A DNA stretch of 64,000 nt from Owenia fusiformis (lineage: Eukaryota; Annelida; Polychaeta; Sabellida; Oweniidae), in contig CAIIXF020000004.1 in NCBI GenBank assembly GCA_903813345.2, forward strand, positions 10,860,196 to 10,924,195. Direction: 5' to 3'. Of the stretch, positions 12,753 to 25,030 are shown one piece after another (the first letter of the stretch is position 1; every line of letters begins with the position of its first letter). A program made the position numbers and the translations under genes. The notes below the pieces were generated by a model, which was not told the DNA's origin, made no database searches, and saw only the letters and a list, made by a program, of their open reading frames with translations.

Positions 12753-15272
12753 TGTAACGACCCTCACTCTGTGTGGTAAGCGCAAAAGGTAGTGGTAGCG
12801 TTAAAGGGTTTATGAGTGAGTGGAAGAATCGTCACATTATTACCGGGTCCGTGTTGTGATTGTATGCGCTCTCAAGGGTTTTACAGACATGACTGGTTGA
12901 ATGGCAAAATGGCTGAATATGTCGCACTGCGACATAAAACATACACCTAACTGACAAAACAGATGATTTAGTTTAAATATAAATGATAACATAATTATGG
13001 GTTTATTTACAATGTGATTATAAAGTGAGTATAGTAATTATGACAATTACACACATAGTGTGGAAATATATATATATGAACAAAAGTTCTGATATTGTGA
13101 TACCTGAATGATATATGGTGCAGCGTTACTCAATGGCAACGGGTACCCATATTCAAGGATAATGCACAAAGGTGGATCGTTATGCAACTAAGATCCCTGA
13201 AATGTGGTTACGATAATATACATAGTATTTCCTATCAAGTACAATACATACTCAAGTAAGATTACATAATTACCAAGAAGCTGATACTGCAATTACACAT
13301 TATTGAGCTCATATTCATAAATCTTACATTAAACATATAACATACAATACTTTCATCTGGGAGAGTGTGTGACACAACTGGTGACCAAATAAACATACAT
13401 AGCAATATTTATTACCATGACTTTGCAACAACCTTTGACAATGAGAACAACAACAACTGGCACCTTGGAGTGTACGACATGACGCAAAGAACCGAATTAC
13501 AACCACTGACAAAATGTAAGACCGACTAAAAATATCAACGTAACATTACGTATTCACAAGCTTGGGTGAAACATACCAAATAATGACTATAACAATAACT
13601 TGGACAACATTTGATTCAACATACCAATTAGTGATAACAATGTTTACATGACTGCTCATTATGTAACATGCTAGGAAAATTAATGTCATATAACATGTGG
13701 GTGCAATCACATGACATGGATATACATGTCACGCAACAAGTGGGCGCCTGCTATGAAACATGCCGACGCGTGCTACATGACATATGGGTGCGATTACACA
13801 TCATGTGGGTACATGCTATGTAACAAGTGGGTGCATGTTATGTAGTAAGTGATCAATCATGAACATGAGTAAAACTGTATACCCAAGTTGGTAGTAGTAC
13901 ATCACCAACTTATAATATTCCATGACACAACATAAGGGTGGGTGCAACAACTTGTATTCCCTTTGGTAATATTGGGTGCAACAAATTGTATCTCCCTAGG
14001 GTGGCTTTGGGGAAAGCCATACATGCATACAGTATATAAATTATAGTACGACCTTAACGCAACGATACAATAAAACCGACACTCCAACCATCGATAAACA
14101 ATAGAACAGTTCAAGTTCAAAACTAGTATCAGGCTAGACCATAAACTAGGGTTCCATTAGGGTTTAACTCAACACCATCATCTATCTGATACTAACTGTT
14201 GCCAAACAGTAAGACTTGAACTCCATAAGCCAACTATATACAAGCGAGACATTACGTAACATACAACTGCACAGGGTAGTTTGCAGTGTACCAAAACATG
14301 ATCAATTTGGGTATTGATCATCAACAATGAGGTGAACTGACATGATCAAACTGGGTATTGATCAACAACAATGCAAACCAAATCTAGGTCAAATAATTCC
14401 CATATGCTTTTTAGCATTAACAAGTCAAATCCAAATCCAAATGTAATACTTGCCAATTTGTCACACTCGATATACATAGAGTGCACACAGCTTGAAATGA
14501 GGTGTAGGGTGTCCATCCACATGAGGTATTTGCATCAGCATATGAGTGGTTGGTGGTTGGTGGTATATGTAGTTCGCCATTTGACAGACGTGCTGACATT
14601 TGCAAGTGATGCGGGAGGGGTGAACCTCAAACTTCAAGCCTGATTCGGGGGTCAGACTTCGTGCAAATCCTGTTGTAATCACCTCATGTAGACGGACGAC
14701 TTACTGGTGTAAATCGTGAGACAGTTTAGACACCTCGACGGTCAACAATAGCGACATTTTGAGTGAAGATAGCGGAGCAAATCACGAATGATTTACTCGA
14801 AAAACATAAGATGGCTACCTGTCTTCTGCGCATGCGCAGCGCCCTACATAAATTACGAACTTATGTAAATCCACAAAAACGGCCATAACTTCGCCAATAC
14901 AGGACCGATTGCTAAGTTTAAACTACCTATAGAGAGCTTAATTTACGTATTAAGTGCATATCCTACTAGATTAATGGTAAAACATAGTAAACAGGGTGAA
15001 ATTTAGACCAGAAAACTACGACAGTAACCTTTGACCTTGTTACGTCAAAAGTACGAACGGAACTAAGAATAGTTCGAGAATTACGCCAAAAGTACGAACG
15101 GGACAAACAATATCCACAAATTACTAGAATAGGACACTTTAGTGGATAATAACGATCTAAACATGTATGTGAGTACATAAACCACATTAAGTGAAACCCA
15201 ACAGTGGTGAGACGTCAAACTGACAGTACTGAATATCAGCAAACAAATAAGTAAATCTGTTGGGTTATCACA
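12753..15272 (-). repeat. LTR 3 of the LARD-like element (its 5' LTR)
   Basis: 2520 bp ending in ATCACA, followed directly by the target duplication CACT at 15273-15276. After it the sequence is unrelated to the internal region, showing the true element border. Confidence 0.88.
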
Positions 15273-15276
15273 CACT

Positions 15277-18082
15277 TACTTACGTTATTGAACCGAAAGA
15301 ATACACAACAACATTGTAAAATGGCTTGTTTGAAAGTGTATCAACTATACTATATGGTCTATATTCGAGGGAAAGTATATTTTAGTAAGTGTTCAAAAAC
15401 ATCAAAATGATTGAGATTACAATTGAAAATAAATCTGATTTAGTTTACCTGAAGAAGATTTAGAAATAAATCGAAAATTTGAGATCTCAATCATTTTCAA
15501 ATGAAAGTAGATAGAACCAGCATCGATTTTAATTCTATGAAAACATAGAGATTATACTGATTTTACAGCAATTTTTAATATAAATACTCAAGTTCGGCAC
15601 CATCCTAACTCAGCCTCTCTATCCCCGATCGCTTCTATTAGTTCCCACCATCCTATCTCAGTCATTGAATCCCGGATCACCTCGAGTTTTGCACCAAACG
15701 TGGTATTCTATCTGTAACTGTTAGCTACTACAATTACAGAACCCCTCCCATTTCTACATTAGGGTTAAAATAAAATAGATTATATTTCTTGGAAATAGTA
15801 TTTTGACACCAAAATTGTACACCCTCGAGGTCACGTAAACCTTAGTTTTATCTTTTTTTGGCCCATGTTTGAAAAACCAATATTTTTATGAGAGGTAATC
15901 AAATTACAACAACAACAACCTAAACAACAACAACAACAACAATACCAATATTATTGAAATCAGACAGGTAATACAAATTCGCAGAGGGGAGTGCAAATAA
16001 CGCCCTACATCCCCCTTGCGACTTCGTGAAAAAAGGTTGCAGATATAAGGGTTAGGCAGTTAGGCAATTCATCATGATGTATTGGGTTAAGTCGTGTAGG
16101 TTCTTTATAAGTTGGGGCATATGTTTCTATGGTGGACCACTTCGGGTAGAGTTCTTCTGGTCTTTGTGATCTCAAGTCATCATACATAAATTCAATGAAG
16201 ATACATGTACTTACTCTAGCTTTTCTTTAGTTATAGACCAGACGATTCCAAACATGTTTTCGTAAGCATTTACGCATTGAAGACCATCATGAACTACCGG
16301 GCATGTCACCGCATGCCTCATCGCACATACTTCTAATTTATCACTCCATTTCTAACAAGATTAATTCTCGAAATCGTTGTTCCTTCTTCAAAAGTAGAGA
16401 CGCGAAAATCTTTCCTCATAAGGTCAAAATATTTCCCATGATGCAGTTCGCGGAGGAACAAATTTATACTTCCTTGTTTTCCCTCATAGGTTTAACATGG
16501 GGATTTTCACACCTATTTTTCAAACGATATATTCGTTCATATTCCCGTACGAGAGTACAGAAAAAATTATTAGAAACGATTGGTCTCTTATTAGTCTTAA
16601 TACAACAGCTATTTTTTCATTGTATTGATTCATAGTGTGGTGAAAACGATGATTGAAAAGTGAGAAAATATTCCGGAAGAGAAGGTCACGTGATCAGTTG
16701 ACTAGTCGCCATTTTGGAAAAAACAATTCCATTCGACTTTCAATACTTTCCTGCCGATCTTACCGCACTACAAACTGCAACATCGATGCAACAACTTAAT
16801 ATAAAAGTATTCATCTTCAAATTACATTATAGAGTTTCGTTGAAAACCCACAAACAACTGAGCAGTAGACCAAAGAAGACGCGTCGCTATTATCGAGGTC
16901 AATCTGTTCAGTGGTCCGAAAGCAAATCTATAATACTCGTTTCCGAATTTTGTTGCACTGCATCAAATGTGGAATTTCTAGTAATTTCTAGACGTGCTTA
17001 GTCGGTCTAGGAACTCCGTGTATCTAGAGATTTCTAGGCGTGCTTAGACGTGCTTAGAGCTGGCGTGGACAGAGCGTGACTAGAGTCTAGAAATCTCCAA
17101 GCACGCCGTGGTTAGACACAAGACAAAATTAGTCGTTATTAAATGTGAGATGTGAGATTTTGCGCTAAATATGGAAACATTTAAATTATAATTTACCGCA
17201 CGTGTTAATATTTCATGTTTTGCTTTAGCTAAATACGGGATATCAAATCAAAAAGAGTATGTTTTCACTTTATATCCGACTTGAGTCACGAAAAGTACAT
17301 CGCAACATGGCTTCTTAATTGTTAAATTGTTATAAATTAAGCACCTGATACGCAGGCCAGCTGCGCGCTACACTAAATAAGCAAATTTAATTTTCAAATC
17401 ACGCTTGAATTTCCCGGGGAATCGTCTAACGAGACTCCGCGAGATTTCTCGAGAGAGCTCTCTCTTTTGGAGGCATGACCCACCCCATACAAGGAACTAA
17501 TGTCGTGCCATTTTAGTTTCAAAAACGAGTCTTTTCTCGACATTTTGGTGTATAGAACATTATTTTTCTTCGACGGGAAATAAGTGTTTAGAAGGCTCAA
17601 AGAAGGCTGGTACGTTTTGAGTGATAGATTTAGGGTAAGTCTGCAAAAGCGTATCACAACCGGGCCATTAAAGATTGGGGCTGAATGTTGACTTGATTTT
17701 CTTCAAAATAAATCGTATTTTTTTGTAATTTAAAACAGAATTAATGTTCCCCCGGTCTATGTAGCGATATTTAACAAATAATCGGAGGTAACCCAACTTC
17801 CGGTTTCAGGAATTATCGAATATTTCTAGGAAATATATGAAAAATAATGATGAATTCCATCATAATTTTTTTATTTGTGTTTATTTTAGGTGTAACACTG
17901 TCTTGGGGCGATTAATGTTGACTTATAGCTGGTTACTGATATCGACTACATTTTGAAGGTAATTTTTTGTAAAATCTCATTAGTATAGTAATGTCTGCAC
18001 CCAGTGTAGACTCTTTGAATTGTATCAAGCCTTACCTGTATCATGTCACAGTTATTCATTTTGGTCTGTTTGTGTCAGTGAG
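15277..18082. other. Interval without recognised gene
   Basis: An AAC microsatellite lies at 15906-15943. At 16005-16290 the minus strand holds two short frames (36 and 60 codons) near a GTAAGT donor, but neither matches a family I know. At 16684-16716 the words GTCACGTGATC and GCCATTTTGG resemble CLEAR-box and YY1 promoter sites. The phrases CTAGG/ACGTGCTTAG recur in both orientations at 16977-17110. Nothing here supports a firm gene call. Confidence 0.4.
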
Positions 18083-18087
18083 AGCAG

Positions 18088-18289
18088 CAGGCCCGTACCC
18101 AGAATTTTCCAAGGGGGGTTCACTTTTCCAAAAAATTCTAGGGAGGTTCACTATGGCAAATTTGGCCAAAAATCACTCAAAAAATAGTCAGAATGTTGAA
18201 AAACTGCATGATTTTGAAAGAAATTTAGGCCAGGGGGGGGGGGTTCGCCCGAACCCCCCCCCCCCCCCCCCCCCCTGGCTACGGGCCTG
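18088..18289. mobile_element. 202-bp hAT-like MITE with 5-bp target duplication
   Basis: Ends are CAGGCCCGTACCCAG and its near-complement CTGGCTACGGGCCTG. They are flanked by AGCAG at 18083-18087 and 18290-18294. CAGGG-type ends with 5-bp duplications fit the hAT5 branch of hAT elements. The core contains 11 G, a TTCGCCCGAA turn, then 22 C, which can fold into a very strong hairpin and is a likely site of replication slippage or assembly error. Confidence 0.75.
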
Positions 18290-18329
18290 AGCAGATTTGT
18301 GATAATCATGACCATTGAGAATTGGACAC

Positions 18330-18850
18330 TGGATTCCGGACGAATAGGATTTGGACGATTGGGTTTCGGACACATGGGATTCCATAGCTAGGCCCGGGGT
18401 GACATTTACAAAAATTTGAAAAGAGCCGGGGACTTGACTTGATTTTTTCATACATGTTCCTGGGCCTGTGGGATTGAATTCAGACAACTGAAATTCAGAC
18501 AACTTTGAATCGGATCATTGGTGTATGGACCCATGTGATTCGGACCAATCAGATTCAGACCATTGCGATTTGAACCAATGTGGCAACCCTATTATAATCA
18601 GTTGCTGTACCATTTTTATTTTTTGCATGCAATTTAATTTCACCCAAATACCAATGGTGGTATAAAATTGCATTAGTTCTGACAACTTAGAATTGAACCA
18701 TTGGGATATGGACCAATGGGATTTGAGCCAATCGGATTTGGACCATTGCGATTCAAACCTATATGGCAACCCCATTATAATCAGTTGCTCTACTCCCAGT
18801 ATTTTTTTTGCATGCAATTAATTACACCCGACTCCCAATAATGGTAAAAA
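18330..18850. repeat. Short GGATTCGGACCAAT-type repeats and a 180-bp duplication
   Basis: Words like GATTCAGACCATTG recur every 14-20 bases from 18330 to 18580 and again near 18700-18760. They are followed each time by a related stretch (CCTATTATAATCAGTTGCT, then TTTTGCATGCAATT), so the second half is a diverged duplicate of the first at a spacing near 180 bp. Confidence 0.6.
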
Positions 18851-19004
18851 TCGCAAAAGATAATTGTGGCGATATTTGCCAAATAAAGCCCCGGTGTTAT
18901 ATTTATACACTGTGTACTATACAATTTGATTACTGTACATTATTGAACTATTGCTTGTGCCATAGGCATTACTTTTAAAACTTCAGGGAGTCTAAGAGAT
19001 ACTT

Positions 19005-21245
19005 AGGTTTAAAAATCTTGAAGATTCAAAGAATAGGCCAAGTCAAATTTTAGCTTTTGAAATTTGCAAAACTTATGTCAGTGAAATTGTGATTTCTCAT
19101 AATTTGCAACATTGAATTGCTTCAAACATACCGTATACCGGGAAAAAATATTGTTTTTTTTCCAAAATAACTTACAACTAAGACCTGGGAGAAACAGGAC
19201 TTTCCCTCAAATTGAATGGAAATTGGTGTTACACTGATTGATGTTAAGTACAGGGGTGTAGTCAGGATCCAAAAATAAGTGAGACAAATCAAAAAAATTC
19301 ACTTTCATAAGACTTTAAAATATTCAGTTTCATTTTAAGGATCAAGTTGACTCAAGAGTCAATATCTATCAGTCTATAGTGAATATACAATACATGTAAT
19401 ATGTGCCTGTACCAACTGCAAATGATGCTTCCACTGATGGTTTATTTTACATGATGTTTCATAGATATAGTATTCATTTTCAGATATGCTTTGACCAATG
19501 CTAGGATTCAAGCTGTGTTGCATTATGGAGCCCAAGATCCAGTTGCTGTGTCACTTATGTTAAGCAGTGATCTTTTAGTTTAGGAAAAGCCGGTGACCTG
19601 CTATCAGCTGCTGCAGAATGTAAACAAAGCCTGCATAGCTGACTACCACTAAAGCGCTAATGTGTAACTTGACCTTTTTAACATTGCTGGCATTTGGTTG
19701 CTATTATAAGACAGCCACTTGCTTGTGAGATGTAACTAGGATTAGGGTTTCCCAATTTTGGGGGTAGTCTTAGTAAAATATGTCTGGGGGGCGTTTGCAG
19801 GAAGGGATCAAAACAATTCTTTCAATCCTGCATAGGCAAGACAATTCTCTAAATGAACAATTTTGAATCAAGTTGATCCCTTCCTGCAATTTTGAGAGAT
19901 TTAATGTTCAAGTTGCCAGAATGTTCAGAGAGAATACATTTATTAACTAACCAGCCTGTCATCAAGGTGCTTTAATCTGATAAACTTTCACTCAAATTAA
20001 GAGAAACCCTGGAAACATTAGAGGAAGGGGTAGTACTTTCACAAAGTGTTAATTTCAAGACCCAACTCAGTATTAATTACAAGCTGTAATACTATTTTTA
20101 AGATGATCACACATTTTAGATACCAAAGAGTTTCTGTGTAAGCATTAGGCCATATGGTGGGAAATCCTAGCAGTGACGTCACTCACTAGCTGATAAGACC
20201 AGCTTGAGTAGCATTAAGTGCACTAACTAAAAGTTCGTTTACAGGCCAGCATAACATAAGTGGTGTACAGTGTGCTGAGGGGCTGCTTGTCTTTGAACAT
20301 ATATGCTGAGTGCAAGGTAAATATTCCATTATCCTAGTATTTAAAATGTGAAGGTCGAAAGGTAGGTTTACAAATCTTTGTGATTCAGAGAATAGTGAAA
20401 TTTAAACTAATGAAATCTGCAAAATTCATTGCAGTGAAATTTTGATTCCTCAAGATTCGCAGAATTGCATTGCGTCAAAATATACTGGGAGAATACTTTT
20501 GATCTTCTGAAATAACCTACCACTAATCTGTGGAAAACAGTGATACATAGTGATTTATGTAAAGTGCAGAGGTGTAGCCAGGATCCAAAAATAGTGAGAG
20601 AAATTGAGAAAACAAGTTTTACGTATTCAGAGTTTCATTTCAAATACAATATCTAGTGCAGTGAATATAAAATACATGTTTAACTTGTGCCTGTACCAAT
20701 GGCAAATGATGCTTCTACTTGGTTTTATTTTACATGATTTTTCATTTGTATTGTATCCATTGAAGAGAGAAAAGTGAAAGTTAAATTTGTGAAATCTGGA
20801 AAGTGGCAGTGAAATTTCCCAAAATTTGCAAATTTGAATACTGTTTTTTTAAATAATGGTACAGGTCTTCCCCTGAAATTGAATAGGAATTAGTGATACA
20901 TAGCGATTGATGTAAAGTGCAGGGGTGTAGCCAGGATCCAAAAATAAGTGAGGCAAAATGAGAAAAAGCACTATTCATGGGCATTTCACATATCCCCAGT
21001 TTCATTTTAGATACGAGTCAAAATAAGTCAATGTCTAGTGAATTTGTGCCTGTGATGATGCTTCTACTCCATGTACTATGCTTTATTTCACGTGGTGTTT
21101 TATCAGTATAGCGTTCATTTTCAGCTATGCTTTAACCATTGCTGAGATGCATAATGTGTTGCATTTGGGGCTGAAGATCCAGCTGCTGTGTACAGAGTGC
21201 TGAGGGGCTGCTTTTAACATCTCTGCTGAGTGCAAGGTGAACATG
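19005..21245. repeat. Diverged long repeats, three partial copies
   Basis: The phrase GGTGTAG(T/C)CAGGATCCAAAAATA occurs near 19255, 20570 and 20925. It is followed in each case by CAGTTTCATTTTA- and GATGCTTC(C/T)ACT-like stretches. GTGCTGAGGGGCTGCTT and TGAGTGCAAGGT recur near 20272 and 21199. The copies are colinear but heavily diverged and of unequal length. No coding potential is seen. The region looks like old local duplications of a non-coding or transposon-derived unit. Confidence 0.6.
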
Positions 21246-22614
21246 CCTGCTAGTTAAAATATGAAGATTAAATAAACTTCGGTCAGTTTGTCAATTCTAA
21301 AGAAATTCTATGAAAGGAGTACAAAAATGGACACAAAATGATAGAATGCTTCAAACAAGATTGTGCTATCAGCATTCCATTTTAGTCTTTATTCTTATCT
21401 TCTTTATTCTAAAAAGTCTATTATAGTTTTTGTAGCAAAAAATGCAGTTTCCTAAATAAATTTGATTAAATTTTGTTGTATACTATAATATTATCCATTA
21501 GACTATGTATCAGATATATTTTTGAGAATAATTAAGCATGTCAGTGATAAAATTCATTTATCAGAACATTTCCTGAAAACTTATTAAAGCATATTCTGTC
21601 ATTTCAAGTATCACCCAAATCAGTATGTTGTTTTTCCAGTTACTGAAATGCAAGACAACAAGTCTAATGAGATGCAACAAGTATACTGAACAGCAGAATA
21701 AGAATTGAGTGATTACAACTATGACATGGACTTTAAAAAACTGAACTGTTTATATATCAATCATTCTTTACTTGTATACCCATCCAAATTCCATTATTAA
21801 AGAAAAAGTTATTAAGAAGCTACTACTTATAGCAATAGTTTTGCAGTAAGCTCCTACAATAGGTTTGTTCAATAAATTGTTTCGACAATGTGTAACTACA
21901 CAAATATGTTTATCGACATGGAAGTATTTTGCATTTGTAATCATTGTAAGAGTAATTAGAGGATCAGATGCAAAATGACATCCATGCAATGGGTTCTTGA
22001 AAGTATTTATGCAAGTGAAGAATATGGTCAATATGTGTAGATTCAATGATCAATCAAGATATTTGATATAGCAAACCAAACAATTTTTTAATATTGCTTT
22101 AGTATGAGAACATTTGGTGCAAAGAACATATCAGAGAGGGAAATGATGATGTGTTGGAACAGATTATTTGTTATTCACCACATACAAAGCCTATCAAACT
22201 TAAATAGTGCAATTATTTAGTTTTTTCTTGTTTTATATGCTATTGATCTGTTTTAATTGAAAGTCATATTTGACTTACTTAATGATGTTTCAATATAAAT
22301 ATATTACTTTTTTATATAAACTAATCTATCTTTAAGTTGAATTTTGGGGACCCAAATGTATGACTAGATTTTTCATTTATCGTCAGCATATGGAAATATC
22401 TCTATGTATTTATTTTTCATGAAACTTATACTGTTAATATATTTTTACAATTATAATTCTATTGAAACTAAATCCTGCTGTGTTGTAACTTATGCTGATC
22501 ATAAATCATTGGAAAAAACTAGTTAGATTGGACTGTAGGCCCAGTGATGAATGTAGACATGACCCATATGATAGACAAAGTACTAGCTGTTGACATGGTT
22601 GGTGTATAGTCCTC
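21246..22614. other. AT-rich interval without recognised feature
   Basis: No exon, inverted repeat or tandem array stands out. Frames of up to 92 codons on the minus strand lack any recognisable domain. Confidence 0.4.
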
Positions 22615-23150
22615 TTTATTATATACCCAATATGTAACACTAATCCTGATTGGTCAATACCTAGTCACGTGTTCCGAAATAGATTTACTATTTCCCTCGG
22701 AAAGTTATATTCCCTCAAATGTGACGTCAGCGGGAATATACATTTGAACTATTGCCCGCTGACGTCACAATTGCAAGTTCTATTACCCTTGGAAACGTCT
22801 GCTCATCATCACTGCGCAGACGAAAAACAGAAAAATGGAGGATGAGCACAAACACAAATCAACTCCGTTCACCATGACAGACGTGCGTGAACGATACAAT
22901 ATAAGCAACGTGTATAAAGTTCCCTAAGCTCAATACGTCTGTGTAATTTCAAGTGTTATGATAATCTATTCCGCGTGTTAAACGCGATTGAATTTGTCAA
23001 GTGAGAGTCTCAGAGGCAAAAATTTCTGTTGAGCATCTGATGACGTCACATCTTATAATGCTAACAATGGACCCGGGGAGGGGGCTTTCTAAGCCTTTTT
23101 GGCCTTCGCAGAGGAAACGGGACAAGAGTCAGCATAGGGTATATAATAAA
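22615..23150. mobile_element. 536-bp inverted-end element with CRE sites and a 31-codon frame
   Basis: Ends TTTATTATATACCC (22615) and GGGTATATAATAAA (23137-23150) are inverted copies. Inside are an ATTGG box, CACGTG near 22665, a mirrored pair TGTGACGTCAGCGGG / CCCGCTGACGTCACA (about 22719-22770) and another TGACGTCA near 23040. The plus strand then carries an ATG frame of 31 codons starting MEDEHKHKSTPF at about 22835. The layout resembles a promoter plus a truncated first exon captured in a transposon. The family is not known to me. Confidence 0.5.
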
Positions 23151-23321
23151 ACAAATAGTGACTGCCTAATTTCGAGCAATAGTGTAAATGATTTCCCCTT
23201 GGGAATATCCTCTACAATATACTATTCCCTCAGCCTGCGGCTTCGGGAATAGTACATTGTAGAGGATATTCCCTCGGGGAAATAATTTACACTATTGCCC
23301 TCAATGGCAGTCACTATTTGT
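23151..23321. repeat. Imperfect 171-bp palindrome
   Basis: Left arm from ACAAATAGTGACTGCC and right arm to GGCAGTCACTATTTGT are inverted copies of about 80 bases each. They meet at CAGCCTGCGGCTT near 23236. It abuts the right end of the element at 22615-23150 and may be a second, nested palindromic MITE. Confidence 0.7.
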
Positions 23322-24001
23322 ATAATAGTTTCCATTATTTGTGAATAACCATGGTCTAGGGCCAAGACTAAATACCATTTGGAGTTCTGAACTTCTGACA
23401 AGACAATATCTGATCATCTAAAAAGTTCATGTAGATCTCATTGGTTGAGGTTGGTATGGAAGTCACTTTTACTTCCTTATTTTCCAGAGCCAATGTTATT
23501 TCAATCGGAGTTTTTATCAAAATTGATAAAAGTTTTACTCAATCTGATGATTTTGTCTAAATCTGAAAAATCTATTTTGCCCGAAGCCCAAGTTATTCAG
23601 TTTATAAGAAAATGGACAAAGTGAATTTAGAATTATCAGACAATAGCAGATAATTTTGATAACTTGTCGATCATTGATAATTATCGAATTTATTGCTAAT
23701 AGGAATACAGGCTATCAAAATTATCAGTACCAGCGATAGTATTAACTTTATTAATAATGCTGATTTCTTGCGTGCCCTGTAAAAAAGTTACAAATATCGC
23801 TAAATGTAAATTATAATCATAATTATTTTAATTAATTTTAGATCCGATAGCAGTAAAAATCATATCAGTATTACAAAAAAAGTATTCAATATGATCAAAC
23901 AGGACTACTCTGCGACTTGAAAACCAATATGTTGGGGAAAATATTATTCTGATCCTAGACCTGCAAGAATACATTGTAATCTCTTGAAAGCCCATGATTT
24001 G

Positions 24002-24094
24002 AAGAAAGAAAACAAGGCATTCTTTGACTTTCAGAAGGCATTCGACACAGTTCAACTGTCTATATTCTGGCGTTTTCATTATCTCCAGTGTTAA
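24002..24094 (+). pseudogene. Fragment of a non-LTR reverse transcriptase
   Basis: A 30-codon open stretch reads KKENKAFFDFQKAFDTVQ and ends at a stop. The FFDFQKAFDTV segment matches reverse-transcriptase motif A of LINE-type elements (consensus F-x-D-F-x-K-A-F-D-T/S-V), including the catalytic aspartate. Nothing else of the polymerase is readable on either side, so this is a decayed fragment. Its exact clade (CR1, L2, RTE or other) cannot be told. Confidence 0.7.
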
Positions 24095-24756
24095 AATAAC
24101 AATGCGTACCCTGTCCTGTATAAAGTGTTCCTCTAATCATTAAATTAAACGCAGATTGGAGAAGTTATTCAGGAAAAAAATTCTTAATCGAGTTGTTCTC
24201 ACTTTCTTCGTCGGCCGCCATATTGGATTTTTCGAAAAATGATAAAATATCCGAGGGAAAAAGCGTATCATAGCCGGGCCATCTGAAATGAGGATGTTTT
24301 TCCAAGTTATTCTGATTCATTGGGCTTGTTGCTATGTTTCTGTGAAAAAATTATTTCTGTTCCACTTAAAACATCGACGAACTTCATAAAAAACAAGTCT
24401 CGATTTTTCGAAATATTTTTTTGATCGCCAACCACACTTGATTCGATCGATATATTTACAAATATTTGGGCTTAAAATATGCTTCAATTCATTCTTAAGG
24501 CGTATCTTATAGAAATTGTATTCATTGGTGACTATTTAGGGGTGATTTTAGAGCAAATAAATCATCGATCATTTCCGGAAGTAGAAGCTCAAAAATCATG
24601 CGCAGAAAAACAAAAGTAAAGACATTTCTCTGACCTGCCGAGCGACTGTAAGAGGGTCTGTTTAAATGGGTATTTCCACTAATCAACACCCAGTATTTCG
24701 CATTGACAAGTACCAGGGCCGAATCCAGCATTTGCTAAGGGGATGACTTTTGAATT

Positions 24757-25030
24757 ATTCCAGGGGTGAGGTCACATTTGATATTTGCTCAAAAATTACA
24801 CGAAAACTGCTCAAAATGGTGAAAGAATTATTGGCCAGGGGATACAGTATTATTTTAAACTAGACATCTCTGTCGGCGAGGGGGGCTAACTTATTCCAGG
24901 GGTGGGGTCACATTTGATATTTGTTCAAAATCACACGAAAACTGCTCAAAATGGTGAAAGAATAATTGGCCGGTGGATGCAGTATTATTTTAAACAATAC
25001 ATTACTGTCGGCGAAGGGGAGGGGGGGGGG
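24757..25030. repeat. 136-bp tandem duplication
   Basis: The phrase TTCCAGGGGTGAGGTCACAT at 24757 recurs as TTCCAGGGGTGGGGTCACAT at 24893. Both are followed by TTTGATATTTG, GCTCAAAATGGTGAAAG and TGTCGGCGA(G/A)GGGG. It ends in a run of G near 25018-25030. Confidence 0.75.

Larger units (their letters stand above)
4521..15272 (-). mobile_element. Non-autonomous LTR retroelement (LARD-like), three LTRs and two internal regions in tandem
   Basis: The layout is LTR 4521-7040, internal 7041-8636, LTR 8637-11156, internal 11157-12752, LTR 12753-15272, an exact 4116-bp period. On the minus strand each LTR runs TGTGATAACCC...GGGTCGTTACA (5'-TG..CA-3'). Each internal region starts with a primer-binding site and ends with a polypurine tract. 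The whole block is flanked by the same four bases CACT (4517-4520 and 15273-15276), as expected for one integration event. By eye the LTRs differ at only a handful of positions over 2.5 kb, so the element is young or homogenised. No gag, protease, reverse transcriptase or integrase is recognised. It therefore needs enzymes from another element, like LARDs described in plants and animals. The three-LTR form could come from unequal recombination between sister or homologous copies. Confidence 0.88.

Noticed and set aside
5092-15187. Many 60-90-codon frames repeated every 4116 bases
   Set aside because: They lie in LTRs or internal regions of the LARD-like element and recur only because the DNA recurs. 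None shows a known domain.
16005-16290. Two minus-strand frames (MYDDLRSQRPEELYPKW and VNAYENMFGIVWSITKEK) near a GTAAGT donor
   Set aside because: They look somewhat protein-like, but the frames do not splice together or to the CAP exons, and I recognise no family.
16714-17001. 95-codon plus-strand frame
   Set aside because: It begins at TTG, not ATG, and has no recognised domain or splice context.
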